Origin: Syntrophomonadaceae bacterium
GTDB lineage: Bacteria; Bacillota; Ch66; Ch109
Length of the DNA: 34,784 nt
NCBI GenBank assembly: GCA_012519455.1
Contig: JAAYQE010000004.1
Location: 1-34,784 of the forward strand
Reading direction: 5' to 3'
In this document: piece by piece, positions 7,438-15,305 of the stretch
Numbering within the stretch: the first letter of the stretch is position 1
Layout of the letters: the number at the start of each line of letters is the position of its first letter
Program-made: the position numbers and the translations under genes
The notes under the pieces: model-generated
Told to the model about the DNA's origin: nothing
Database searches by the model: none
The model's input: the letters and a program-made list of their open reading frames with translations, nothing else

Positions 7438-8364
7438 TTAGCTTTCGTCACACTCGGGTCGAGGATACAAACCGGCCTTTTGGACGATCATCGGGATAAT
7501 TTCTTCCCAGGCTACCGCCATTAAATGTACGCCGGCCACGCCTTTAATTTGCCGCACTTGATGAATTTGTTCTACTACTAACTCGACGGCTTCCGCTTTA
7601 ACCTCCTCAGCCTTTTCCAACCGCTGGCAAATTTCTTCGGAAACCATCATGCCCGCGACATTTTTTTGCATATACCGGGCCATGCGAGCTGATTTAATCG
7701 GCATTAAACCGGCTAGAATATAAGTACGCTCATGGAGGCCCCTTTCTCTTACCTTTTCCATAAAGCGCTCAAATCTTTCCATATCTAAGATCGCCTGGGT
7801 CTGAACAAAATCGGCCCCGGCTGCAACTTTCTTCTCTAAGCGTATGGCTCGAAATTCAAAAGGATCGGCAAAAGGATTGGCTACACAACCAATAAACATG
7901 GCGGGACGGACCTTCATTTCCTCTCCACAGAGAAAGCGGCCTTCATCCCGCATCTGACGTACCGTATGAATTAATTGAATAGAATCTAAATCATAAACGT
8001 TCTTGGCCTCCGGATGATTCCCAAAACTTTGATGATCCCCGGTTAAACATAAGACATTCTTAATTCCGAGCGCCGCCGCCCCTAGCAAATCTGACTGTAA
8101 ACCGATACGATTTCGATCCCGGCAGGTCATTTGCAATACCGGATCTAACCCCTGGGTTACCAAAATGCTGCTAGCCGCTAAACTAGATAAACGAACAATG
8201 GCGGTTTGATTATCCGTTACGTTGTAAGCGTCTGCGTAGCCGTTTAAGGTCTCACTGTGTCGCTTGATCACCTCAGCATCACAGCTTTTGGGAGGACCAA
8301 TTTCCGTACAAACCGCAAAATGACCGGCCTTTAGTACTTTTTCTAAATTACTCCCCGATTTCAT
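7438..8364 (-). CDS. metF: 5,10-methylenetetrahydrofolate reductase (MetF)
   Basis: This 308-residue TIM-barrel protein shows MetF features: TEIGPPKSCD at the first strand, NVTDNQTAIVRLS, CRDRNRIGLQSDLLGAAALG (folate and FAD-facing region), LCLTGDHQSFG, and FVQTQAILDMERFERFM. It reduces methylene-THF to methyl-THF with FAD. In acetogens such as Moorella, MetF works with MetV in a complex with Hdr/Mvh-type subunits rather than with NADH alone. Here metV ends two bases before the metF ATG, and the ribosome binding site GAGGTG lies in the end of metV, indicating tight coupling. It is the catalytic core of the cluster and points to the methyl branch of the Wood-Ljungdahl pathway. Confidence 0.92.
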   Translation of the reverse strand: MKSGSNLEKVLKAGHFAVCTEIGPPKSCDAEVIKRHSETLNGYADAYNVTDNQTAIVRLSSLAASSILVTQGLDPVLQMTCRDRNRIGLQSDLLGAAALGIKNVLCLTGDHQSFGNHPEAKNVYDLDSIQLIHTVRQMRDEGRFLCGEEMKVRPAMFIGCVANPFADPFEFRAIRLEKKVAAGADFVQTQAILDMERFERFMEKVRERGLHERTYILAGLMPIKSARMARYMQKNVAGMMVSEEICQRLEKAEEVKAEAVELVVEQIHQVRQIKGVAGVHLMAVAWEEIIPMIVQKAGLYPRPECDES

Positions 8365-8366
8365 AT

Positions 8367-9050
8367 CTACACCTCATCCTCCCAATCTTCCCGAATCAAC
8401 CGGCGAGGTCCACCGTCTCGATCTTTCGCCCAATTTTTCGGTAAAGCTAAGCTTTGCAAACTATCTAAACGATTCAGGCGGGCTAGCCGTTCATAGATTA
8501 AATGCCAGGCACATTCTACCCCATTCCCGATTTCACACATGCCTTCCTGTGATCCCCCACAAGGACCATTGAGTAAATTTTTGGCGCAGCGAGCAATTGG
8601 ACAGATAGCTCCCGTACTATCTAAAATACATTGACCACAAGCGTGACAACGTTCTACCCATACCCCACTTCGCTCCGGCATCCCTAAAAAACTAGTATTC
8701 AACCCGGGTAATACCGGGAGATGAGGAAAGCACTCGGCTAAAGCCTGAACCCCAATGCCACAGGCTAAAGAAACCAGCCCTTCTACAGCCTGCTCCTGTG
8801 GATAAGAACGTTGCAAGGGACGAATAAATTCATATTCACACTGGCGCTCTACCATCTCCTCAAAGACGACCAGCTCCCGACCCCGCTCATGCGCGGCTAG
8901 CCGTAAAGCAGCCGCTAAAACCGCTACTTCTTTCGCTCCCCCGGCCATACATACGGTCACGCAACCTCGACAACCGATGAGGGCTATCCGTTTAAAGGGT
9001 TCAATCATCTGCCAAATATCCGTAATCGATTTTCTTTCTGCAATAATCAA
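8367..9050 (-). CDS. metV: MetV, methylene-THF reductase zinc/FeS subunit
   Basis: This 227-residue protein matches the MetV (MTHFR C-terminal-associated) family. The N-terminal half has IALIGCRGCVTVCMAGG, and the C-terminal half has CHACGQCILDSTGAICPIARCAKNLLNGPCGG followed by MCEIGNGVECAWHLIYERL. These cysteines bind metal or iron-sulfur clusters and pass electrons to MetF. The start is TTG after a G-rich site (GGGGGGCGGG); a start at an internal ATG (QMIEPFKR) is possible but would remove conserved length. It sits between the HdrA-MvhD fusion (77 bases upstream) and metF (two bases downstream). Confidence 0.92.
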   Translation of the reverse strand: MIIAERKSITDIWQMIEPFKRIALIGCRGCVTVCMAGGAKEVAVLAAALRLAAHERGRELVVFEEMVERQCEYEFIRPLQRSYPQEQAVEGLVSLACGIGVQALAECFPHLPVLPGLNTSFLGMPERSGVWVERCHACGQCILDSTGAICPIARCAKNLLNGPCGGSQEGMCEIGNGVECAWHLIYERLARLNRLDSLQSLALPKNWAKDRDGGPRRLIREDWEDEV

Positions 9051-9127
9051 AATTACCCGCCCCCCAACTCCTGTCTTACTATGAGAAGATACCGTTAAAG
9101 GTTACCCTAAGGGATATTCAGAAGCGA

Positions 9128-10924
9128 CTAATGACTTTTCAACTGGTTGATGATCTTTTTCAGCCACGTCAACCATTGAAGGTAGTTCTGTCCAGCCAGC
9201 GTATAAAAATCCAGACGATCCTTTAAACCTATTTCCTGAAGGTACTGTTCTGTTAAACGCAGACGTTTTTTTGCGCGATGGTTGCCATACTGATGCTGGC
9301 AGGCTCCGGAATGACAGGAGCAGATTAGTACCTTATCCGCACCGTCCTCTAAGCACCTTAAAACGGTTAAATCATCAATCCAGCCGGCACAGGCTACTGG
9401 GTAGACCGCAATCTCCGCTAATATCCCTAGTTTTAGCTGCGGCCTATAAAATGGTAATAGTCGGGTTAAAGTTTGGACCGCTAAAAACCCGGACTGACGA
9501 CAGGCTAAAACCACTAACCGTACTGGCCCTTGATTACCCGAAAAATCCTCTCTTGTCCTGGCTTGATAGAGTTCTCCGTTGTCCAGCATGAAAAAATGCC
9601 ATCCCGAGTCTGGGTCTAGTTTTGATTCCGGTTGCAACGGATCCGCCCCATTGATCGCCTGGGCCGGACATTCCGCAATACAAATCCCACACCCCTGACA
9701 GGCTTCTGGATGGATCCAAGCAGCTTGTTTATATAGTTTACCGTGAGAAGATCTTTTTGTACAATCCGTTATCTCTATCGCGCGGTGCGGACAAACACGG
9801 AAACAAGTAAGACAAACTTCACAAAGCAGCGGATCCACTTGGGCCAAAAGTAAGGTTTTTTCTCGGCTTGAACCCTGACCCAGATCGACGGCTACGCCAG
9901 CCACTTCTTCAGGTAAATCCATAAGCCTCAGTAGACCACGAGCCATGCCGACACAATAAATTCCTTTCCGGTTCGTTTGCCCCCCCCATGCGTGTAGAGT
10001 ATCCGACAATAAAAAACCATCCGGACCAGTAGGTAATCCCGCTAAAGTCGCAACGGTCTCTATTTCTTTGGAAGGATAATATTCAGTCGCAGTAGCGATC
10101 AAGGTTACCGGTATCTCCCAGGGGGGAAAATGATCGGGCAAAGAAGGATCTCGATAGATTATCCTCAACTGGGCCTCCTGCTCTATCACCTGAGGAAACT
10201 CCGTATAACGATAAAACTCCACGCCAGCCTGGCGACTTTCTTGATATAAAGCTTCGATGGCCCCGGCGCCTACCGCTAATTCTTCATAAAAAATCCCTAC
10301 CCGACAATCTACTTGTTGTTTTAAAACCAGAGCGCACTTTATAGCCAGCAAGGTGTTAGGCGCTGCCTCTAAACCGCCTGGTCCCAGTAATATTCCTACG
10401 TTATGACCAGCAGCCCAAACCGAAAGCCCGTCGCGCTCCGGTCTACCCGAGGAACTAGCAAGGACTGGCGTAAGCCGGGTAGTTAGATCGCTCAGCGTTA
10501 TGGTTTCTTCCAACGGCCTTGAAGAGTTAGCAGGACCTGGCCACCCCCATGCTAGCGTTGATACCGGTAAAGCATCTAGGGCAATCACTACCGCCTTACC
10601 CCTTAGATCTCTTACTTCCCCGTTTTCTAATTGTATGCGCAAAATATATTCTCCGACTTGACCGGACCAGTCGAGCAAAGCTACCGCTTTAATTTTCTCC
10701 CAACTAGATTCTATCCGCCCCTTTTCCAAGGCTTCCTGCTTAAGCAGCCAGTCCAGGGGTAAATCCGCCACTGGTCCCCATTTGATTTGCACAATCTTAT
10801 GCGCCGAGGAAAGCCTTTGGGCCGCATAATCTGCGGTTATTCCAGCCCCTAATACGAGTACCGGCTGCACCTTATGCTTATTTAGGGCCCCACTAATTGG
10901 CTCCACCGCTACCTGCTGCTTCAT
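9128..10924 (-). CDS. HdrA-like/ferredoxin/MvhD fusion protein
   Basis: This 598-residue protein joins three modules. Residues 1 to about 350 form an HdrA-like flavoprotein region starting with LVLGAGITADYAAQRL, but the HdrA cysteine motif CVGSRD..CSxVCC is replaced by a cysteine-poor stretch (AAGHNVGILLGPGGLEAAPN). A double 4Fe-4S ferredoxin follows (CEVCLTCFRVCPHRAIEI and CQGCGICIAECPAQAING). The C-terminal part is MvhD-like, with VVLACRQSGFLAVQ, VACAGWIDDLTVLRCLEDGAD and CSCHSGACQHQYGN. MvhD passes electrons between hydrogenase or formate dehydrogenase and Hdr. Its position ahead of metV and metF suggests electron transfer to or from methylene-THF reductase. The partner dehydrogenase is not in the window. 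Start is ATG after GGGGGG. Confidence 0.85.
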   Translation of the reverse strand: MKQQVAVEPISGALNKHKVQPVLVLGAGITADYAAQRLSSAHKIVQIKWGPVADLPLDWLLKQEALEKGRIESSWEKIKAVALLDWSGQVGEYILRIQLENGEVRDLRGKAVVIALDALPVSTLAWGWPGPANSSRPLEETITLSDLTTRLTPVLASSSGRPERDGLSVWAAGHNVGILLGPGGLEAAPNTLLAIKCALVLKQQVDCRVGIFYEELAVGAGAIEALYQESRQAGVEFYRYTEFPQVIEQEAQLRIIYRDPSLPDHFPPWEIPVTLIATATEYYPSKEIETVATLAGLPTGPDGFLLSDTLHAWGGQTNRKGIYCVGMARGLLRLMDLPEEVAGVAVDLGQGSSREKTLLLAQVDPLLCEVCLTCFRVCPHRAIEITDCTKRSSHGKLYKQAAWIHPEACQGCGICIAECPAQAINGADPLQPESKLDPDSGWHFFMLDNGELYQARTREDFSGNQGPVRLVVLACRQSGFLAVQTLTRLLPFYRPQLKLGILAEIAVYPVACAGWIDDLTVLRCLEDGADKVLICSCHSGACQHQYGNHRAKKRLRLTEQYLQEIGLKDRLDFYTLAGQNYLQWLTWLKKIINQLKSH

Positions 10925-10971
10925 TCGTACCCCCCTACAATCTGGGTTTTATTTTTCATGGATACTCCATC

Positions 10972-12633
10972 CTAATACCTACCAGAACGTACAATAGAGA
11001 CGACCAACCAAAAACCCATGGCTACGGCCACTAGATACCCGATCTCGGCGATCGGTAAGGTGGCCAGAAATGATTCTGGTACCTGTTTCACAATTAGAGA
11101 AGAGCCGACAATTAAACTAGCGATTAAAATACTTAAAGAAATACGATTAGCAATCGTATTGAGGCGCCCAAAAAATCGGGGCAAATTTTGGTGTTCCAGT
11201 TGAAGCTTAATTTCTCCTTCTTCCAGTAAACCTAAAACATTTTCTACCTGACGCGGAACCCGGTGGGTAAAATCCCACAGTTCCTGCACAGTACGGGTCA
11301 AGGTCTTGCGAATCGCCTGAGGAGCTAAACGCTGCCGGATAATACCCCGGGCTAAAGGTTCAGCTAATTCGATTAAGCTAATAGTTGGATCTAATTCCTG
11401 TAAAACTCCCTCGTTAGTGATTAAACACTTAATCGCTAGCGCGAATTCAGCTGGAATACGAATCTCATAGCGAAAAGAAAGATCAATTAGTTCTTGCAGA
11501 GCTTGGCCTACCGGAATTTCTGCGAGCGGTAACCCGTAGTATTTTTGCTGTAACCGGCTCAGATCTCGACGTAAAGCAGATCGATTAATTTTACGGTGGA
11601 CGACCCCGATATCCAATAACCCGCGTAGAACTCCATCTACATCGTAGCGCACCATAGCTAAGACCAAGTTTACGGCTTTTTCACGGGTAGCTTGATCTAT
11701 GCGACCGACCTGACCAAAATCCATAAAGACAATTCGTTCTCCCGGTAAGACCGCTAAATTACCCGGATGGGGATCGGCATGAAAAAAACCAAAATAATAA
11801 ATCTGCTTCAATATCGCGTTAACCAAATGCTGGGCTACCCGTTCTAGATTATAACCGGCTTTCCGTAGTTCACTTGGCATCAATTTAGTGCCCTCAATAT
11901 ATTCGATGACTAAAATCCGACGACTAGAAAAATCCCAATAAACCTGTGGGATTACTACGGTGGGGTCATCCGCAAACAATTTATGAAAACGATCCGCATT
12001 GCGCCCTTCCAAGGAAAAATCTAGTTCCGCCCGTAGCGTTTGACTAAACTCCTCCACAATATCCACTAATCCGTAGTGTTTTCCCCAAACAGTACGAGCC
12101 TCCAACATACGGGCTAAATCAAAAAGAATCTCTAAATCGATTTCTATCGTCCGTTGAATATCCGGTCTTTGTACCTTTACTACCACTAATTCACCAGAAT
12201 GCAACCGAGCCCGGTGTACCTGAGCCATGGAAGCTGAAGCGATTGGTTCCGGGTCAAACTCACTAAACAATTCATCTAGCGGCTTTTCTTGTTCTTCATA
12301 AAATATTTCTTGTACCAAAGTATAAGAAAAAGGCGTAACCCGATCTTGTAACTTTACCAATTGATCCATAAAATCTCGAGGTATTAAATCGGGACGAGTA
12401 CTAAGGATTTGCCCCATCTTAACAAAGGTAGGTCCCAGTTCATTAAGGGCTTGGAACATCCTCTGGGGAGCGGTCCGACGTTCCTCGCGTTCGGTACCCT
12501 CCCTTATGCTCCGACGGTGTAGCAAATTACGCAATCCCGCCTGATCGATAAGATAACCAAATCCATGCCGCGCTAAGACATTGGCAATTTCCCGGTAACG
12601 ACCTAAATGTCGATAACGTTTAACCAGAGGCAT
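10972..12633 (-). CDS. UbiB/AarF (ABC1) atypical kinase-like protein
   Basis: About 553 residues with the UbiB-family signatures KMGQILSTRPDLIP, the A-rich loop ASASMAQVHRA, HADPHPGN (catalytic-loop equivalent) and VFMDFGQVGRID (DFG equivalent). The C-terminus has two membrane helices (ISLSILIASLIVGSSLIV and IGYLVAVAMGFWLVVSIV). UbiB proteins are ATPases supporting quinone biosynthesis at the membrane, so a role in menaquinone supply for the Nuo and EMO enzymes is plausible. ATG at 12633 after GAGGTG fits better than the GTG at 12642. A strong terminator hairpin lies directly in front of the ribosome binding site. The HdrA-MvhD gene follows after 47 bases. Confidence 0.9.
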   Translation of the reverse strand: MPLVKRYRHLGRYREIANVLARHGFGYLIDQAGLRNLLHRRSIREGTEREERRTAPQRMFQALNELGPTFVKMGQILSTRPDLIPRDFMDQLVKLQDRVTPFSYTLVQEIFYEEQEKPLDELFSEFDPEPIASASMAQVHRARLHSGELVVVKVQRPDIQRTIEIDLEILFDLARMLEARTVWGKHYGLVDIVEEFSQTLRAELDFSLEGRNADRFHKLFADDPTVVIPQVYWDFSSRRILVIEYIEGTKLMPSELRKAGYNLERVAQHLVNAILKQIYYFGFFHADPHPGNLAVLPGERIVFMDFGQVGRIDQATREKAVNLVLAMVRYDVDGVLRGLLDIGVVHRKINRSALRRDLSRLQQKYYGLPLAEIPVGQALQELIDLSFRYEIRIPAEFALAIKCLITNEGVLQELDPTISLIELAEPLARGIIRQRLAPQAIRKTLTRTVQELWDFTHRVPRQVENVLGLLEEGEIKLQLEHQNLPRFFGRLNTIANRISLSILIASLIVGSSLIVKQVPESFLATLPIAEIGYLVAVAMGFWLVVSIVRSGRY

Positions 12634-12649
12634 GTTTAACACCTCAATC

Positions 12650-12681
12650 TAAGAAAACCCCCGGCCAAATTGGCCAGGGGC
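12650..12681 (-). terminator. Terminator hairpin between phasin-like gene and ubiB-like gene
   Basis: On the minus strand CCCCTGGCC and GGCCGGGGG form a strong stem, followed by TTTTCTT. It lies 17 bases before the UbiB-like ATG, leaving no room for another promoter, so it must act inside the operon as a partial terminator or attenuator. Confidence 0.85.
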
Positions 12682-12707
12682 TCTAATTCTGGATAATAAA
12701 TTATATC

Positions 12708-13031
12708 CTATGGGTTTGCTTCTCCCGGTTTTTCTGAGGCCTGCAATCGCTCCTCCAGTACTTTGAGGCGCTCTTCCAGGTGCTTTATCTCGTCACGGGT
12801 GACCAAACCTAGTTCGGATCGCCACTGACTAATTTCTTTTTGAATAAATCCCTTCAAGGCCTCGCGCTCTTGTTCGCCCTTTTCAATCAGTTCTTTAACC
12901 ACCCGTTTGGCCTCAGTAGGCTCTATATCTTTTTTAGCTACCAGTTCATCCACGATTTCTTCGGCTTTCTCTCGAACCAAGGAAACGCCACCCAGTCCTA
13001 AAAAAAAGGCTTTCCGCATCAGATTGACCAT
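12708..13031 (-). CDS. Phasin-like coiled-coil protein
   Basis: A short protein of about 107 residues with a hydrophobic start (MRKAFFLGLGGVSLV) and then a strongly charged helical, coiled-coil body ending in EEIKHLEERLKVLEERLQ-type heptads. It resembles the small phasin-family or PhaP/PhaF-like proteins of Bacillota that often precede UbiB genes. ATG at 13031 after GGAGGTG is preferred over the GTG at 13040. A good SigA promoter lies just upstream, and the UbiB-like gene follows through a terminator hairpin. Granule binding is a family property and not shown here. Confidence 0.75.
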   Translation of the reverse strand: MVNLMRKAFFLGLGGVSLVREKAEEIVDELVAKKDIEPTEAKRVVKELIEKGEQEREALKGFIQKEISQWRSELGLVTRDEIKHLEERLKVLEERLQASEKPGEANP

Positions 13032-13060
13032 TATGCCCACCTCCAGCCCTTGATAAATAC

Positions 13061-13089
13061 ATCATAAAGGAGCGCCGCCAGCTTGTCAA
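13061..13089 (-). promoter_or_regulatory. SigA promoter of phasin-like/UbiB operon
   Basis: A perfect TTGACA is separated by 17 bases from TATGAT on the minus strand, about 30 bases before the ATG of the phasin-like gene. It may drive the whole run to the MetFV-Hdr genes if the intervening hairpin is read through. Confidence 0.8.
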
Positions 13090-13135
13090 GTTAAGGGATT
13101 CTCCATCGATTATAATTAAATAACCAAAAAATGCC

Positions 13136-13165
13136 TTGAACGCCCCTCGATTTTCAGTGTAAGAT
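13136..13165 (+). promoter_or_regulatory. SigA-type promoter of the MBL hydrolase gene
   Basis: TTGAAC and TAAGAT are separated by 18 bases on the plus strand, about 58 bases before the ATG. It faces away from the phasin-like promoter. Confidence 0.55.
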
Positions 13166-13223
13166 TATAGTGAATGCCCTTTTTTATCGAAAAATTGCGT
13201 AAAAAACTTTAAGGAGTATTATT

Positions 13224-14105
13224 ATGCTTATACCCATAACTGGTCCTATTAAGTTTATCGAAGCCCCGGACAAGGCACGTTTTCCCTATAGTCATGGATT
13301 GCTGGTAGACGATGAAATCAAAACCATCATTGATACCGGTTTCGGTGAGGAAAACCGGCGCCAATTGTCTAAAAAAAATATCCACATGATTATTAACTCC
13401 CACTTCCATGAGGATCACATGGCTTTGAATACCGCCTTTCCCGGGGTGCCCGTGTGGGCATCCCCAGAAGACGCCCCGGGTATTCGCTCCGTTCAGCATT
13501 ATCGTGCCTGGTACGGCTTCGAGTATTTTCAAGCTAGCCATATTGGAGATAAATTTATTGCTTATGTAAACTGGAAGGAAGCTCCGGTTGACCGGGAATT
13601 AACCGCAGGACAGCATTTTCAAACGGGACAAACTAGCTTTGTAGCCATCCCAACGCCGGGTCACACCCACGGACACTATGCCTTCTGGTTCCCTCAGGAA
13701 CGAATCATGTATACCGGAGATATTGATCTAGCTAGATTCGGTCCCTGGTACGGTAATCTGACCAGTGATGTAGATCAATTTATTCAATCGATCCGATTGA
13801 TTCAATCTTATCAACCATCACTGATCATAAGCTCGCATAAAGGTATCGTGGATACCGACCCACAAGCCAAACTGGAAAGGTATCTAACCCGAATTTATGA
13901 ACGGGAGGAACGTTTGCTGCATTACCTTTCCACCTTTCGTACCTTAAACGAAATCGCCCAGCAAAGGATAATTTACGGACCCCATCCTGAACCAGCTAAC
14001 ATAAATTTATATTTTGAAAGGGCCAACGTCTATATTCATCTACGGCGATTACTTAAACTAGGGTGGATTGAAGTCAAGGAAGATACCTACCGCTGTATCA
14101 AATAA
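13224..14105 (+). CDS. MBL-fold metallohydrolase
   Basis: The only clear plus-strand gene encodes 293 residues with the metallo-beta-lactamase motif NSHFHEDHMAL, a second metal site TPGHTHGHYAFW, and the metal-bridging TGDIDL. The C-terminal 80 residues look like a small helical domain (REERLLHYLSTFRTLNEIAQQ, and LRRLLKLGWIEVKEDTYRC), as in glyoxalase II-like or LACTB2-like hydrolases, where a winged helix follows the core. ATG follows AAGGAG with good spacing. It converges with the CDF gene, with only eight bases between stops. The substrate is unknown; thioester or lactone hydrolysis would be typical of the family. Confidence 0.85.
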   Translation: MLIPITGPIKFIEAPDKARFPYSHGLLVDDEIKTIIDTGFGEENRRQLSKKNIHMIINSHFHEDHMALNTAFPGVPVWASPEDAPGIRSVQHYRAWYGFEYFQASHIGDKFIAYVNWKEAPVDRELTAGQHFQTGQTSFVAIPTPGHTHGHYAFWFPQERIMYTGDIDLARFGPWYGNLTSDVDQFIQSIRLIQSYQPSLIISSHKGIVDTDPQAKLERYLTRIYEREERLLHYLSTFRTLNEIAQQRIIYGPHPEPANINLYFERANVYIHLRRLLKLGWIEVKEDTYRCIK

Positions 14106-14113
14106 GATGGCCT

Positions 14114-15043
14114 TCAAGGAACTTCTCCAGGTTCATTTTGCTTTCGAAACCAACAATTATCGCAATCTTTTTCTGCCTCTTTACAGCAAGGCTCCATATG
14201 AATTAAGACCGAAGTATTAGCTAATTGTTCGCGAATATCGAACTCAATGGCGTCACTTAAATCGTGTACCGATACTAAGTCACGATTGCCTGGTAAGAGA
14301 ATGTGTAGATCCACATGCCGGTCCGCTCCGGCTTGCCGTGTACGCAGTTTGTGATAACCCAAAATATCCCCCGTAGCCCGATAGCTACTTAAAATATCGG
14401 TAATGATTTGCTCATCTTGCGCCGGTAAAGCTACATCAACCAGCGGCATAAACGCCCGACGGGTTAATTCCCAGGATGCTTTAATAATCAATAAGGCTAC
14501 GCCCAAAGCAATAAGGGGATCGAGGATAGACAGACCCGTAAAATGAATTAAACCCAGTCCCACGAATACCCCGACTGAAGTATAAACATCGGTCCGTAAA
14601 TGTAAGGCGTCTGCTTCGAGAGCTATGGAACCGGTTTGCCGGGCCACTCTAAACAATAAGCTAGATATGCCAAAATTCAGGGCAGCGGAGATGCCCATAA
14701 CCACCAAACCCGGGCCTACGGTAGAAACCTCTACCCCTACGATTAATTTGTCTACGGCCTCGACAATAATCCAGATCGCCGCAATAAATATTAAAATTGC
14801 TTCAATCGTGCCAGAAACATTTTCTATTTTTCCATGCCCATAACGGTGTTGTTCATCAGGAGGTAAGGAGGAAGTACGAACCGAGAAAAATGCGATTAAG
14901 GCAGCCACCAAATCTAGTCCGGAATGAATGGCCTCTGAAATCACACTAACCGAACCAATCATAAGGCCTACAACAAGTTTTAAGATAACGAGCAGCGAAT
15001 TTGAAGCTACGGAAAGGGCAGCAACCTTGGCTTTTATATCCAT
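14114..15043 (-). CDS. Cation diffusion facilitator (CDF) metal transporter
   Basis: This 309-residue membrane protein has the CDF pattern: VISEAIHSGLDLVAALIAFF in the second helix, an RYGHGKIENVSG cytoplasmic loop, EADALHLRTDVYTSVGV in the fifth helix, and a cytoplasmic C-terminal ferredoxin-like domain (GADRHVDLHILLPGN). CDF proteins export Zn, Fe, Mn or Co/Ni in exchange for protons. The metal-site residues (HSGLD and HLRTD) differ from the DxxxD pairs of strict zinc transporters, so specificity is open. The C-terminus carries an unusual cysteine-rich tail (CCKEAEKDCDNC). The gene has its own promoter and a leader with a terminator hairpin. Confidence 0.9.
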   Translation of the reverse strand: MDIKAKVAALSVASNSLLVILKLVVGLMIGSVSVISEAIHSGLDLVAALIAFFSVRTSSLPPDEQHRYGHGKIENVSGTIEAILIFIAAIWIIVEAVDKLIVGVEVSTVGPGLVVMGISAALNFGISSLLFRVARQTGSIALEADALHLRTDVYTSVGVFVGLGLIHFTGLSILDPLIALGVALLIIKASWELTRRAFMPLVDVALPAQDEQIITDILSSYRATGDILGYHKLRTRQAGADRHVDLHILLPGNRDLVSVHDLSDAIEFDIREQLANTSVLIHMEPCCKEAEKDCDNCWFRKQNEPGEVP

Positions 15044-15071
15044 TTTATTAACTCCTCCAGGTTTATTTTAT

Positions 15072-15112
15072 CCAAAAACAAAAATGGGACTCCGTTTTTT
15101 AAACGAAGTCCC
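15072..15112 (-). terminator. Terminator hairpin in the CDF leader
   Basis: On the minus strand GGGACT-T-CGTTT and AAACG-G-AGTCCC pair around an AAA loop and are followed by ATTTTTGTTTTT. It lies about 30 bases before the CDF start, downstream of a promoter, so it is likely a conditional terminator, or the end of the sigma/partner transcript. Confidence 0.8.
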
Positions 15113-15165
15113 ACGGGTTCTTGTACTCTCCCCGTTGCCACTTTGGCCCGGTCCATAAAGAACTT
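15113..15165 (-). promoter_or_regulatory. Putative riboswitch-like leader of the CDF gene
   Basis: Between the promoter and the terminator, the minus strand can form GTTCTT/AAGAAC, a GCCA-AAG-TGGC hairpin, and ACGGG/CCCGT. An AAGT/ACTT helix would use bases from the terminator's 5' arm. Competing folds upstream of a metal exporter are typical of metal-sensing attenuators. The sequence does not match what I remember of the NiCo or yybP-ykoY consensus sequences, so no class is assigned. Confidence 0.4.
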
Positions 15166-15177
15166 GACTCTATACTT

Positions 15178-15206
15178 ATGTTAGCTCAAGACATAATGAT
15201 TGACAA
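15178..15206 (-). promoter_or_regulatory. SigA-type promoter of the CDF gene
   Basis: TTGTCA and TAACAT lie 17 bases apart on the minus strand. The predicted transcript has a 5' leader of about 125 bases. Confidence 0.55.
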
Positions 15207-15305
15207 GTAGAGAAAAGTCCTTAATTTTAGGTTTTTATGCGTTTAGCCACCTAAAAATGAAGTTTACCGCTATTAGAACAAATTTCCGAGTAGACTCTTC
15301 ACTCC

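Noticed and set aside
13209-13541. Minus-strand ORF of 110 aa inside the MBL hydrolase gene
   Set aside because: Complete overlap with a gene that has intact metal-binding motifs; no independent support.
15113-15165. T-box in the CDF leader because of AAAGTGGCAACGG
   Set aside because: The bulge and both flanking helices do not match the T-box antiterminator, and no Stem I fits in the 50 bases available.
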